64,000 nucleotides of DNA from Seriola aureovittata. Lineage: Eukaryota; Chordata; Actinopteri; Carangiformes; Carangidae. The stretch lies in the NCBI RefSeq assembly GCF_021018895.1, contig NC_079368.1:8554001-8618000 (forward strand). The letters run 5' to 3'. A model generated the notes under the pieces. The model was not told the DNA's origin, made no database searches, and was given only the letters and a program-made list of their open reading frames with translations. A program made the position numbers and the translations under genes. The first letter of the stretch is position 1, and every line of letters starts with the position of its first letter. Below, one piece after another: positions 1-13,800 of the stretch.

Positions 1-2680
1 CATAAAAATATCACCAACAAATGGCCTCATAACATCCGCTTTTCAAATATACGGATGTTTCTCTCAATCGGTATTTGCTTTGTGTATGAGCCACTCTGTC
101 TTCACGTTGTACTGCAAGAAAATATGTTAAATGTGAGAATATTTTCTCCCGCTGATGTACGTTTTCCTGCTAATTGAGACTAATATGGTGTTGATGGTAT
201 ATTGTCAGCTCTGAGATGATGACTTTCCAGTATGTAATGCAATACCGATTGTGCTAAAACTCAGTGCCACTACAAATTATAAAGATATTTTTCAGGCAGT
301 GTTTTCTTTCCAGTAGTTCCCCAGCTGTTTTAGCATATGACAGCATATCATAGTGATTCGAGGATGCTGCAGGGGCATTTAATAATGCCCATGATGATGA
401 TGATTTAATGATCATGGTGTGTGGTTTCTGATAAATGGACAAATATGTGCAAGTAATTACAAAGAATTGCTTTCAGGGGAAGGGCTTTTGTAGTGTGAGT
501 TGGAGGTGCTTGATGCTCTGCATTACTCTGCAATGGAAATGCCACACTTTCTAATGTATCACATAATTGGCAAACAAGAATGGGAGATGCAATTGTGACA
601 TATTTCTGCCTGGATGTCTCTAGAAACACTGTTTTGTGATAAATAAGAGTAGGATAATCCAAAATGGGTTTCCCCTGTGATTTCGATCAGCGATACAGTT
701 GTAAACAAAATGGAATAGAAATGATGTCCTGAGGTAATGATTATTTAAAAAAAACATCAATCTTATATCAGAGAACAGCTTTAATTGATGCTCTTTCCAT
801 TCGAAACACTCCCATTCTTTTGTAGCACATTGTTTATTTGTTTGATGACACTGATATAATTAGAATTTATGGAATTAATGATCAGTGTTGGACTAAAGGG
901 TTAGCTGTAGACTGTGCTCTGCAAAATAATTGAGTAATCTGAGTTTAGGTCAGTTTGCCCTCTGCTTTGACTACAATCCACATCGATAAAGACAAATTAT
1001 GTTTCTAAAAAGAATCAAGCCTTTACTCAAGATCCATCTGCTCTCAGATCTGCAGCGTAAAAGGATGAAAAATCCATTGATTTATTCCATTTTACTATGG
1101 CCTTTCTCCTGTGCCTTGCCCCCTCTGTTCCTATGAGACTACTGTAGCTGCAGTTGACTGCAACAAGGGACTGCAGGGAAGGGCACTGAATACTAAGCTG
1201 GCCAAGTCAGACAGCCTACATTTAGATCCAACCCTCCCATGAATGGGCGGAAAGCTCCTATTGGGATATTAAATGATGGTGAAGCAGTGGACAAATCCTA
1301 TAACTGAACATCTGTTGGCATGCTGCTGATGGGAGCTGAATTTTAATAAGCTGCACGTGGAAAGATCTGACTGCAAAGTTTGGACTCAGGCACGACTAAC
1401 ATGAGCAACAAGCACGAGCAACAAATTAGACTCGTCAGGAAAATGACTCGTGCTTGCATCTTTCATGCAGCCTAATAAGCAATCAATATATGTAAAGACT
1501 GCAGAACATTAATCTTTTGCTTCAGACCTATTTGAATTTCTGTCGTACCTCAGCAAACATGGCAGTATATCTGAAATTATATTTCCCTGTTCCCATATTG
1601 CACTGTTTCTCAGCTGGCCTTTTTGCTCCAAATCAGTGATTATAGTAGACTATGTTTGGATAGACTTAACCTGAATTTTGCTGGTATGCTCTCTCAATTT
1701 GCAATCCCACTCTCAAGCTTTTATTCTTATTTTCTAGTGTCAGACTTACAAGATACCTGGCATTTTATACATACTGGCTACAGAAATAAATATTACCGTA
1801 AAACTTGAAATATTTTCAAATAACTTAAAGTGGCACACTTAAAATTTACACATGAAGATCAGTTTATTTGTTCGAAAGAGTAATACTCAGCCTATGAAAA
1901 CAGCTGTATGTCTTTCATGGTTCTGAGTTAAGCTCTGAAGAGAAAATAACTCTTGTGATGTAATTAGGCTGAGACTTCAAATTTGTAACATAAACTGTTG
2001 GGATGGAGTTTGAAAGACATGGGCATTTACTAGTCAAAGTCAAACAAAAGACTATTAGGTTGCATTATGGGAATGGTAGTGTTTTTGGGGCTTGGCCCAT
2101 ACTAATCACTAAAAGTCAGGATATCTCAGTTTGTTCTTTGTGTGTATGTCTCTTGTTAGTCCTTATACCAAATTGCCTTTAATACCTATTGCTAGGCAAT
2201 TGATATAGACTAAATATTAGCCTACATCATGCATAATTTTACAACACTGTATTATATATTAATTATAGATAAAACACCATGCAAACTCATTAGGGAGATA
2301 TACAGTCCTAAAAGGAAAGCAATTAAGAGTTTCAGAGTTTAACATTAGGACTATTAATACAGCCCTTGCTACATAGCCTAATAATAATATATTTGGAAAA
2401 CATGCTAGGCTTTAAATTGATAAAATTAATTAATTATATTGTTGCAGTGATTGGTCAATAAAAAGGTAAAGTACCTCCTGTCTAACATAATTAAAAACAA
2501 AAAGTAGCAGTTTATGAGCATCGAAACGTTATCCCTTTTATTTGCTTACTCACAGTTTTAACTTGCAGTAAAACTGGGCATACAAGCTAGCTAAAAGTGC
2601 CATTTCTGCCTGTGCTCTCTGTCCCGAAAATGTGGGTCAAAAAGTGAGCCTGGGTAGACTAACCCTTCACTTTATACGAC
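1..2680. other. Upstream intergenic DNA, no gene seen
   Basis: AT-rich non-coding sequence with only short chance open frames. It contains one dispersed-repeat copy (about 1985-2140, listed separately). I see no exon with coherent splice sites and no RNA gene. Confidence 0.6.
1985..2140 (+). repeat. Dispersed repeat, copy A of an inverted pair
   Basis: Blocks TGGAGTTTGAAAGA (near 2004) and TTGCATTATGGGAA (near 2059) recur in the same order, on the opposite strand, at 11190-11345. Spacing between the blocks is similar in both copies. The rest is diverged, so this is an old dispersed element (SINE or MITE-like); the family is not identified. Confidence 0.6.
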
Positions 2681-2699
2681 ATGACACGTGTAAATGCTC

Positions 2700-2800
2700 T
2701 TAAAGCATACAAAGAGTTAGTGTATGACCAATGGTACCGCGACGTCAGTGTCTCTCGGGCACGGAGCAGAGCTGGTCGGGGCCAGGAGCGACGTCACTCC
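2700..2800 (+). promoter_or_regulatory. ncs1: Probable ncs1 core promoter with CCAAT box and two CRE-like sites
   Basis: This is the only CG-rich stretch upstream of the ncs1 coding exons. It contains CCAAT at 2728-2732 and two GACGTCA motifs at 2741-2747 and 2790-2796, the core of a cAMP-response element bound by CREB/ATF factors. No clear TATA box is visible. The transcription start is not determined; promoter identity is inferred from composition and from the splice donor at 2952. Confidence 0.5.
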
Positions 2801-2951
2801 CTGACGGCGGCATCAGAACAGAGCAGACGGCCATCCACGCAGCAGCAAGTCGTTCGCTCCGGAACTCGGCGAAGGAAGACAACACCGGGCAGCGGCTCTC
2901 TGCTTTTGGGACTGACTCCCTGGACGGCGACTTTCTGCTTCTGTAGCACAG
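2800..2951 (+). other. ncs1: Probable non-coding first exon (5' UTR) of ncs1
   Basis: The CG-rich block ends in CACAG followed by a good donor, GTAAAC, at 2952. The next plausible acceptor (TTTTTGGCAG, ending 4750) begins an exon that contains the NCS1 start codon. The open frames over this region have no recognisable protein and are taken as chance. The 5' end is approximate. Confidence 0.45.
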
Positions 2952-4750
2952 GTAAACCCTGAAGTCGCTTTACATGGAAAAGCTTTATATGTTTCAAGAT
3001 GCTTTTTCTGTGTTTTTTTAGTCAACTAGCTACAAGAAACAGCGTGGGTACTAAACGTTGGGAGTACAATGACTAGCAAGCTTCTATAGCACTATAGCTG
3101 TTGTACTGTAGCCATAAACTGTGTGTTGCTATGGTACTGCCTGGCAACATCCCACACTGCTGCCGCGAGCTGCTAAAAACATGTCTCACTCATGTCAACA
3201 AAAAAAAAGATTATATGGAAACAAAGCGCACTTTCATGAGTTAATTCAGCCCTTCATTTGGTATGACTGCGTGTGTGCTTATTAGTTGTGTTGTTTGCCT
3301 TAGCCACCTGTTTTCATAAGACTCGAATAGAGTTAACGCTACAGTCAATTTGCTTTTCATATAATTATGCTAATTTAAAGCGTGGAACTTAAATATACTC
3401 GTCTCTGCACTTCAATTACCACCACACCTCCTGCTTCACACTGTGCATTGCCTGTTGGCTACATTCAGCAGCTTTTGCAGACAGTAGAAAGGTCGATGTC
3501 TGTTTTGAGTGTTTTTCCAGTCAAGTGCTCATGCGTCTGTGGCTTTAGGTGACAGCATTTCCTTTGTCTTTCCCTTTGTAACTGCTCTCTCCGTCTGTTT
3601 ATTTTCGTAGTGTCTAAGTAATAACCAGAACCACAAGGCTTGAGCAAACACAAGATGGTGATTACCAGCGTGGCATCCTTCAGAAGGACATCACTGGCCA
3701 TGGACACGAAGAGCAGATGTTTGCAGTGAAGGTGCCTAGTTTTCTATTCTGTGGCTCAGACAGCTGCTGTGGTTAGGCATCAGTGCATGCCAATGCCAGG
3801 CCTGATACAAAGAAATTCCATTATCTCTCATCTCCTGTCTGCTGTGACAGAGAGGAGGAAATCACCATACCATGCTGTCGTGAGGCTAGGAAGGAGGGAG
3901 CATTATGACTCAGAATGGAGGAGAAAAGAAAACTGTCACTCTTCAAATCCTCCTATAAGCGTGGTAGACAGCACACATGCTTATTTTAAGAGCAAGACCA
4001 TATCCCTTTTTTGCTGTTCAGCTGGCAACTAGAACTACAGAACTATGTTGAGACCTGGCTTCTTTTTTCTTTTCATAAATTATTACTGAAACCTTTTACT
4101 TTTTCCCAAACTGTTATGTCTGTATACATTCCATGGATTAGAGTTAATGCTTTGAGTGAGAGCAAAGTGCAGCGGGGTGCATCCAAGGCAAACTCCGTTC
4201 ATTGTATTTTAGTTTACACACCTCCTTATCTCAGCTGTCAAGAGGGAGGATTCTTCTCTACAGTAACTTACCCAGAGCAATAGAGATAGTGGTGGGAAAG
4301 GAGGGGTGGGAGGAGTGAGAAGAACAGAGAATGACTGTGAGGGTGTGAGCGTGCTTAACCCAGCCACTGAGTGACTCTTGTATCCAAGGACGAAGGTAGC
4401 AACGCATCCAAACGCCACTCTTCGCCCACGGACTTCTGTGAAGAAATGAGGTGGACACATAGGCACTCAGCAGCACTTGTATAGACTCAACAACCTGCCG
4501 GCCCCTCTTCTTAGGGCCCCTGGGGCTTGACTCGTCTGTCTGGAGTGCCAGGGCTGATGACTGAGCAGATCATGACCACAGCTAGAATGAACCACACAGA
4601 ACGATAGACTCATTTAACTTGAATGGGAGTTGCTTTTTTTTTTTTTTTTTTTTTTAAATCCAAACCAAAACAAAACAAAAGCATCTTTCTCTTACCTCAC
4701 CAGTGTCATTGCAGCTAAACTGGCACACATTTGTTGTATGTTTTTGGCAG
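2952..4750 (+). other. ncs1: ncs1 5' UTR intron
   Basis: Non-coding sequence between the inferred leader exon and the exon carrying the start codon. It holds a pure run of 22 T at 4634-4655. Nothing else recognisable was seen. Confidence 0.4.
4634..4655. repeat. Poly(T) tract
   Basis: Twenty-two consecutive T, followed by AAATCCAAACCAAAACAAAACAAAA. Simple repeat about 95 bases upstream of the inferred acceptor of the ncs1 start-codon exon. Confidence 0.9.
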
Positions 4751-4829
4751 AGGAGCAGATTGGAGAGGAGGTAGTAACAGGTGCTGCGTGCCAAGGTGGA
4801 TTTGGAGGTGTGGAGGAGAGCTGAAGATC
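4751..4829 (+). other. ncs1: 5' UTR part of the ncs1 start-codon exon
   Basis: The acceptor TTTTTGGCAG ends at 4750, and 79 bases of untranslated leader precede the ATG at 4830. The ATG context, ATCATGG, has G at +4. The exact exon start needs a transcript. Confidence 0.5.
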
Positions 4830-7800
4830 ATGGGTAAATCAAACAGCAAACTCAAGCCAGAGGTGGTGGAGGAGTTGACAAGGAAAACCTACTGTGAGTA
4901 CCTTCGTTTTTCTTTTTTTTTCTTTTTTTTTGGCTTGTCATTAGAATAGAAATCCTGCACAAACTCTTTTCAGCTAGACTGTCTGAATTTCAAAACATTC
5001 TGTCCACAGGTAAAATATCATACAGTATGTGATAGGAATACCTAACATTGATTCTGTTGCTGCTGTTTTGAAATCATATTTTCCACCCACTGTTTTCCAT
5101 GCAGGCTTTACAGTAAATAGCCCTGCCTGTTGGGACATATTGGGATTCTAGATCAGTTTCTCATTAACAATAGAACAGAGCTACAACTAAATGTTAGCTG
5201 GGAATATGCTCCCTGTTTGATTTGAATTTGCATTTAAATGTTGTGTAGCAAATTATAATTGGTTAAGGTCTGGTAAAAGTTGTAATCAGCATCTTTAAGG
5301 CACACTGTAGGGATTTATGAATATGGAGATGCTGAGTTTGCCAGCAAGTTGGGGGTCTTAGTGATGAGGATGTTGTTTTATATGGATGCATGCTCCACAT
5401 GTGTAAATATTTTACAAATGTATACACAGATAGATAGATTGATACAATATAAAGACATTCTATGTGAATTCATTCATAGCCTTAAATCTCAAAATTATAA
5501 ATGGAACTCCTGCATAGAGACTCACAGAAATAGTGGGATAACAGGAGGGAATGGCCCAAACCTGAATCCTGTCCACAACTTTGCAAGAACATGGATTCTT
5601 GTTGTTTCTCGCAACTTATCAGGACATTGCAGATTGACAGCATTTGCTTTTCTCACCTTGCTAGAGCCTATAATAACTTATTTATTGACGATCTCCTACT
5701 GATTTTTTCCCCCACAGCTTTCAATCAAGTTTGAGCAGAGTTCACAATTACAATTACCACAACAATGTCTGCTCGGAAGACACTATATTAATCATTTGTG
5801 TGTTATTTCTGGAGCACAGCGTTATTATTATTATTATTTGAGCAGTACAGTGTGCAGGTGTGGGTGGGAGTTGACATCCATTGGCTGCTTAATGACAGTG
5901 TTATTTGTGTGGTGAGTCTCTCCCCAGCAGAACCAAGGAAGGCAGGAAATTGCTGTGGAGGAAGATTGGGCTTCGTGCTGGGCTGGGCTGCTTGCTGCTG
6001 TCCTTTACTCACTCCCTCTCTCTTTTTCTTCCTCTGTCTCTCTCTCTCTCTTACCCTTTTACCCTGTCTCTCTCGCTTTATCCCCTAATTGCCCTCTTTG
6101 AGCAGGGAATGGAATAGTATAATTAGGATCTTATCTGGTTAGCATCGCTGAGAGGGGCACCAAGCTTTCTCTCCCAGCGTGATCATTCTCCCTTGTTCTG
6201 TTGTTGCTTGACTTGAGCCTCTTTCTCTTGCTCTCCCATGAGAAGCTTTGTCTGCCATTTTAGTCAACGCTTTCCTTTGGTTCTTGACAGATTGGGGACT
6301 TAGCAAATTTCTCTGGGCCTATGTGTCTTTTTGTTTCAGTGGTAGAAGAAGTAGGGTGTTTTTTTCCCTGCAGATAATGCTGTGTGTTGACAAGCAACCA
6401 ATGAAGCTAAGGCCAGATCTAAGGCCTGTTTAGTTCAAAAATAATATCTGTTGATGTCTGTCTTCTGCTTTGTTGTAGATTTGAAACCGCTTCATATGAA
6501 AATGATTATGGCCTTACATTTTCAATAAAACACTTTCATGGCCAAAGAGAACATTAAGCCATGCAAAGGCTCTGGCTAGCCAGTGTTTAGTGAAAACTGT
6601 GGCAAATAGTTGCAGCCTCACCTGTCCATTAAAGAGCTTAATTCAACCCAGAAATACTCTTCCTAATGACTGTTCTGGCATTACATGGATAAAATAATAA
6701 AATGTCTGCAGGATGTAAGCAAGGCCCATATAATAACATGATGATTTTATAAGTTGTCAAATCCATGAAGAGGCTCACAGTGACAGACTGCAAGCTGGAT
6801 GTGTTCTAGCAGACCCCGAAGGGCCAACCGGCTGAGTGGGCCCTGCACTCTCCTGCAATTGGCTGATTGCATTATTGCCCATTGCCTCTGACTGAGTTAT
6901 GTAATAAAAAAAATTATTAAATCATAGCCATGGTAAATTGCCTCAATTTTTGACTACATTGACCAATTTAATGGTAGCTTGGCTTGGCTGACAGTTGTGA
7001 GATTGACCCTGACATTTATTGCCCAGGAAAGAGTCACATGATGGGTTTCTTGGTGAAATGCTGAACAGAACAAATTGAGGTTGAGATATATGCAGGCGAA
7101 AGCTACTTGACCTGGCCTCCTTATTGATAGCCTCTGTATTATTCTGCTCCAGCACTACACCAGTGTCATTATGGAATGCTTTGTGTAAATCTGGCGCAGT
7201 GTTCACAAAAATCATGTTTACCCTTGTCATAAATGTATTTGTTGTCTTAAATGTATCTGACTGGGCTCCCACAATGTGAGGGTGTTGGATAATGGTGATT
7301 TGATTTGACCAAAAATGTGGCAAGTAGGTGTCTAAGCCTGGAACTCATTGTTTACTTTGATTCCTTGGTTGTACACGTTTGTATTAACCCTGACCGTGAG
7401 TTGCTCAAGGTTAAACATTACAGTAGAGGAAATTATCGATTAACTAACTTGCTATTTGTTGTGTTTATAAGCCTCTTGCTTTGCCTCAGGCCCAACACAA
7501 GAGATAACAGACATCTATCATCAGACTTACAACAACTACATGAATTCAGAAAGTCTCAATCAAAGGGAAAACCTGGTTAAACTAATGCTATTAGTTTTCA
7601 GCCTTTGTTTTCATTAGTAACCTCAGGGGCCAACAGGCTTAAAATTGCTTAGGTTACTTGAGAGAAAGTAAAGAGACAAGGGAAAGCCATGAGGAATTGG
7701 TTGATTAGATACTGGCAGATAATGGTGCTTGCGTGGGCATGATAACACGTCTCCCCTCCTAAACTCTTCTCTTTCTTAAATCTGTGGCTGACCTTCATTC

Positions 7801-10800
7801 CCTCAGCCTTGTTTGTCTTTTTCTGTGGCTCCCTGGGGTTCACTCCCACTTGTCCTCTACTCTGCAGGCCAGGAGAAATTATTATTCATCTCCTCTGATA
7901 GTATGCTGGAATTGATAAATTGTACACTCAACTAAACATGGCTATTTTCCAATAATTGCATGTTGACACTGTTGAGTATTTTTGGTCAAGTCAGAAGATT
8001 TGTGGAAGAAGGGATTGGGCCAAGATGATTAATGATGCTACTACTTGGCTCCTGTGTTGTATCTAACAGCCAGCTACTCTTTTTCTAGGACAACCAAAGT
8101 TTTTCTCCAAACTAACATAACTCTGTATCTCTCTTACAGTTACGGAGAAAGAGGTGCAGCAGTGGTAAGTGTGTCCATTAATTTTTAATGAGAATTTTCC
8201 ATTCCTGATGTGAGGCTAGTCATATATTTGCAATTGTTTCTTTACTGGTAGAACTCACAGGAATCAGGGGGTCTTATCTTGACCCACTTGCAAAAGCCAC
8301 ATTGATGTTCTTGAGTCCACCGATAGTGTATTTACAGTTGGTTTGATAGTCGATTTGAAGCCATCTCCCTCACGCTACCCTGAAGACAGACACGTTCTGA
8401 AAATAGAATGACTTTGAAGCCTTACTGAGACTGAGTGACTTTGGAGGCTGATAACACTGATATAAACATTTCCATGATGCATTCCTCAACAACCTTTTTG
8501 CTCTGTTTGCAAAAAGGGATGTGTGATAACAGAAGAATGGCGGGGGCACAAGGTTGTTTCACTCTCAGGCACTTAATGACTACATGGCTACAGAGCCTCC
8601 ACAAGGTTGCAGATTAGTAATCCTCTCTGTCATACTCTCTACCTATTAGTCAGTGTGACCAGCACCAGCATCATCTTGCAGAGGTCTAACCTTTATCTGT
8701 TCCCAGCCTGTGCTCACTGTGTTGTAACATGTACTTACATATATCCAAATGAAATGTGTTTGTGAAACACTTACACCTTAGGCCAGGATGATTCTCAGTG
8801 CCGTGGTGAGAGTGATCATTACTGTTAAGGTGTGATTTTCTGAATGTCTTTCTGAAGGCACAGAGTGATAGACAATGCATCTTCATTACAGAGATGATTC
8901 AAGCATAAGCGTAGTCATTGCTTTTGTTTGCTGCATGCTGCTGTTGGACTATTGTTTCTTTGGAAATGAAAAACAAAGAATAGTGTATGTCAGAAGAGGG
9001 AGCACTGTAATAAAGTGATCACTCTTCCATGTTCACACTTCAGTTCTCCTGCTTTGGTTTTGCATTTCACAACCTAATTCTGCATGCATGAAAAGAGCTC
9101 TGCCTCAAGAGCTCGTTGCTGTTCATGTCCCTTGTTAGGGAGTTTACGGGGGGGAAGGAGCCTGGGCACATTCACAGCCACACAGCAGCAGCAGAAGCAG
9201 CAGCATTAGATATCACTGGGCATTGGCAGGTCCAGAGCCCCCAAGCTGGCCTGTCTCTCGGGCTGCCTGAGCGCACTGGGACGGAATACCCCCCACCCGG
9301 CTTAAACCTCCACCCTTCGGCTGTGCAGCCAGCTAGCTCACCATCACTCTCACTGTCTTTCACAGGAAAGTTTGCATGAGTCCTCACTTGAAGATCAGCA
9401 GCAATCAACATGGCTGAGTGTGAGGGATGAGAGGGAATTTTACCAGGGGAAATGCCAGATGGCGTGTAATTAGAGCACAGGCACAGACACAGAAGAATTA
9501 GCAGGGTTAGATAAATGCCTGTGTTGTGCATTAAATTTGTTCCCCTTTCTAATTCTCCTCAAAGGGAACATCATTAGTATGCCTGAGGCTCACCTGAAAT
9601 CAATAACAAAATGCCATAGTGCAGTGATGTTCCTGCCAGCTAGGCAGGAGCAAGAGAAACATCCTGCACAACTCTTTAGATAGCCACCATGGTAGATGCC
9701 AAGGAGTAGGAGCCAGTGCCAGTAATAAATACTTTATCTTCATGCTGGCTCCCCAATGGGGTCTGATGCACAATGTCACGTCTGCTATGTCCCTGCAAGT
9801 ATAGTGCATAGTTGCATTGTTACCCCGGCTCAAGTATAGTCTGACCGTGTGTGTGTCTTAGCACCAGTGTCACCAAGTCAGACTTCTTGTACATGATGTG
9901 CTCTTAGCAAATTAAGGTGATTCTCACAATGACTGTTGAATAGCTGACACTGAGGTAACATGTATACGCTGGTACATTGCTTACTGTATCTATTTTACCA
10001 ATGTATGTGTGTGCACTGCTTATGTAACCGCACTGCTAATATGTTAAATGTAGTAGTCAGCCTAAAATGGACGGCCTATGCCTCGTCAAGCAAATTAATT
10101 TGACTGTCTGAAGAGGGAAGATAACATTTCAGCAACAGTGATTCAGGCAAGCCTTTGATAAATCAAAACTCAAAGTGCATATTAAACATTTTTACAAGTC
10201 TGATCAATACAGAATTTTTGAGGTTAATATTTGAGAGTTTAACAAAGAGGTCTCAGCTAACTTTTTTTTTTTAAACACATAATATAACCAAACTTTTTTG
10301 ATACTCTCTTGAATTTGGTTTTTAAAGATTTGTGACAAAGACATTTAGGGAGATTTTACAGCTGAAAACTGTCAAAAACATAACTCTGAGAGCAAACTTG
10401 AACTATGCTGAACTATAATGAACATCAGACGAAGTACAGTAATGAATGATCTGGGTAATCTTTTACAATGGACATGAAATTGTTTTTCAACAGCTGTAAT
10501 AGCCTATCGCCAATAACTAGGTGAACTGCGACGGCTTTACACATGATAGTCTGTTCACAGATCCTGCATATATGTGTGTGGAAAAAAAACCTATAAAAAT
10601 CTTTTCGTGGCTCCAGAGGGAGCTGTGTGAAATCTGATAAATTGCCTCAAGCGATGTCAACTAAATCAGTGTCACTTGGGGCTGAAGACTGCAAGTTAGG
10701 AAATGAAAAAAAAAATCTGGAGGCGTCGAGTTAGAAAGAAGCAATCTTTACCAGACCTCTTAAACCCACCGCTAATCTGTGCTTGGGGCAGGCGGTTTGA

Positions 10801-13800
10801 GGCTACATCAGCTGCTGTTAGGGTAATACACCCAAACCTCCAACAGAACTGTAAGATGTAAATTTAAATAATTGATGTTTTGTTTGTGATGGCAATTTTG
10901 TTTAGTTTTAATACAGCCATAAAATGTATTTGTCATCACTTCTTGGGTATCCAAGAAAGAGCAACAGAGAGAGACTCTTGCTTACTCTTTAGTTGTTCTT
11001 TCTCTTACTCACAGGGTAACATACACTTTGCCACACATGCCACAAGTCCTTAAGGTGCTCTTAAAATTGTAACAACTGGTTACAGAAAATAAACCTTCTT
11101 ACACTCTCAGGCAGGGAACAAAGGGGTGCTAAAGTGATCTAGTATTGCACTTTCATAAAGTTGAGTGACACATAAGACACAGATTTAAATAAGTGGTCGA
11201 AATCAAAGCAGCAGAGGCCAGGATATACTTTTAACCTTTTAGCCTCCACATTTCCCATAATGCAACTCTAGTGCCTTTCATAAGACTGCTGCTGCCTAAA
11301 TACCCACTTCTTTCAAACTCCACAACTCCAGTTTGTAACACAGGTTAATTGGGAGTTGGGAAAGCTTGTTCAGAGCCACAGAAGACATGTTTCCACAGTA
11401 CTGAGTAGTTGTATAAAGTACACACCAATCTCAGCCTCACAGCAACTTCATCAGGGTGTCTGGACCACATTATTTATGTGGTCTGTGATGTTAATTCAAC
11501 TATATGGATTCATCCCTTTGTCAGTGCAATGCAGGCTACTGAAAAGCTTTTTTTCATGAGTTATGTGAACTCCAATCAGAAACACCCTTCTGTACTGTAA
11601 TTTCTGTTCTACATAAACTCTGATATCAATATATATGTAATAAGCAGACGTATGGGTATTAGAGTACCAATGTAATTTAGTTTGTTTGTCCATCCATCCA
11701 TTAGCTATACCCCTTATCCTTTGAGGGTTGCAGGCAGCTGGAGGTGAGAGGCGGGTTGCACTCTGGACAGGTCACAGGGCACACCTATAGAAACAAACAA
11801 CTCTTCACACTCACATTCACACCTATAGGCAGTTTAGAGTCACCAGTAAAGCTAACCTGCATGTCTTCGGAGTGGGGAAGGAAGCCGGAGTACCAGGAGC
11901 AAACCCTGGCAGGCATTGGGAGAACATGCAGAAGGCCCAGGCCAGTCAGCAGGTTTGAACCCAGAACCTTCAGCGTTTGTTTGTGATAAACTAAAATTGG
12001 CTGATATTTGACCCACCGGAAATTACTGAAGAAGAACAGAATAGACACTTCTTGTAAACTATGTAGCTGTCAGGTAAAAGTATTATTATTGTGGCTGTTA
12101 AGATTGTTTAATTTTATCACTCCGGCTGCACCTGTGACACCCAAAATACGTCATTACTGCCCAAACAAATCAAACTCTTGGAATTTGTATTAATGCTCTA
12201 TACCTAAAAATGTATACTGTATGCACTGTACACATATAAGCTATACAGTATGTATCATTCAGCCTTTTACATTGGTTTCAGAAATATAATATTCCATAGT
12301 AACACTTTAAAAATGACTAAAGAATTCAGGTGAAATGGGTCGGCTCTGGATTATGATATGCTTTGTGTGTTCTGTACTTTGAATACCAATTAGGTTGTAT
12401 TCTGCATTATAGAGAGCTAGGCTTTCATTTTCCTGCATATCTCCAGATAATTCAAATGTGAGAATTACATGGTTCTGCTCTCTTCTCGCTTCTCTTCTCG
12501 CTGAACTTTTTCCCAGCTGCTCCTCAAAGCGTCTCTCCATCTCTTTGACTGTATGGAGCTAGCTTCATTATCTCCCAGGCAGATTAAAAGTAAAGAGTTT
12601 AAGAGGAGTGAGGAGCTAGAGTGTTAGTGGAAAAGATCTTTCCTGACCTTCATTCTTCATCAGAACACTCTCTGTGGCCTTAATTACAGCCTTGGCTTAT
12701 TTTGAACAGTTTTAACTGAATCACAGACGAACATGCAGTGCTCCCTTGTGTGAACTTGCGTCATTTTTGCTGTTGATCAAGAGCAAAAGCTTTTTGCGAT
12801 GCTTTTTATAACTAGAGAGGGTTATTATTTCCTCCTTCTCTTACTTTTCTTCTAGCATTTATTTTTGTAAAGGCTAACACTCTCTTTCTTACTCCTTGAC
12901 CTGTTATGGTCTAGTAAGACTGAGGCTGCTTTTTTCCTTTATGAAGACATACAAGGAAACTACCTACCTTTGAGTGACTGCGCTTGAAATTGCTCATGAA
13001 ATGCTTCTATATTTAGGCTAATAGAGACGTTAAGTCGCTCTCTAGATATGTCATTTCCAGGGGCGAGAGGAAGCTCTCAGACTTATCTATCAGCTACGCA
13101 TATTATCAAAAGAGGACTAGAGAGTAATTTGATTAGAGTTAACCACTCTGGGCTTGCTATTGGATTAAGGCGATCGTCTTATCTGTGAATGAGACAAATA
13201 GCTTTGCACTTTACCTTTTTTGATCTAGCACAGTCAGTAGTACCTGCTGTGCCTGAAATGGGGATGTGGCTTCAGTCTATCATCTTTGTCAAGTCTTGTC
13301 TTAATTATGCATTCTCATTATGCTATAAACCCTTTTTTCTAACTCTTTAAATAATCTCAATATGTTCTTTATTTTTCAGGTACAAAGGCTTCATCAAAGA
13401 TTGTCCAAGTGGGCAGCTTGATGCCGTCGGCTTCCAGAAGATATATAAGCAGTTCTTTCCTTTTGGAGATCCCACAAAGTTTGCCTCCTTTGTCTTCAAT
13501 GTTTTTGATGAAAATAAGGTTTGTATTTAGATTTATATGTTCAGCTTCCTTTGTCACATCAAAATCACTGAGAAATAGTTTTGGACTGGTCTGTCCAGGG
13601 TTGCTGCAACATAAAGGAAGTTATGTTAACAGCGATAGTGTTTGAGGGGAGAGCTAATCTAAAGGGTCTTAATTCAGGTCAAGTCAGTTTGTGAGAACAG
13701 CAGCTCCTTCTTTCTGGCCAGCCAGAGGTTGCACAGAATAAAAAATCCTATTCATTTTGCTGCTGTTATTATTCCAGGGCCCTTTTTACTTTTTATATGA

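Larger units (their letters stand above)
8165..13379 (+). other. ncs1: ncs1 coding intron 2
   Basis: 5.2 kb intron, donor GTAAGT, acceptor ATTTTTCAG. It contains a small AGC-rich repeat near 9180-9205, repeat copy B (11190-11345) and an L2-type retrotransposon tail (11690-11985). No extra coding exon is visible. Confidence 0.9.

Noticed and set aside
2681..2962. Open frames over the CG-rich promoter and leader
   Set aside because: Arg/Ser/Thr-rich translation expected from CG-rich DNA; the region fits a promoter plus non-coding exon better.
9116..9531. Overlapping open frames of 87 and 119 codons in ncs1 intron 2
   Set aside because: No conserved domain or splice context; taken as chance frames in GC-richer sequence.
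11945..11970. Possible tRNA gene (B-box-like GGTTTGAACCC)
   Set aside because: No cloverleaf can be built around it, and it is part of the L2-type repeat.
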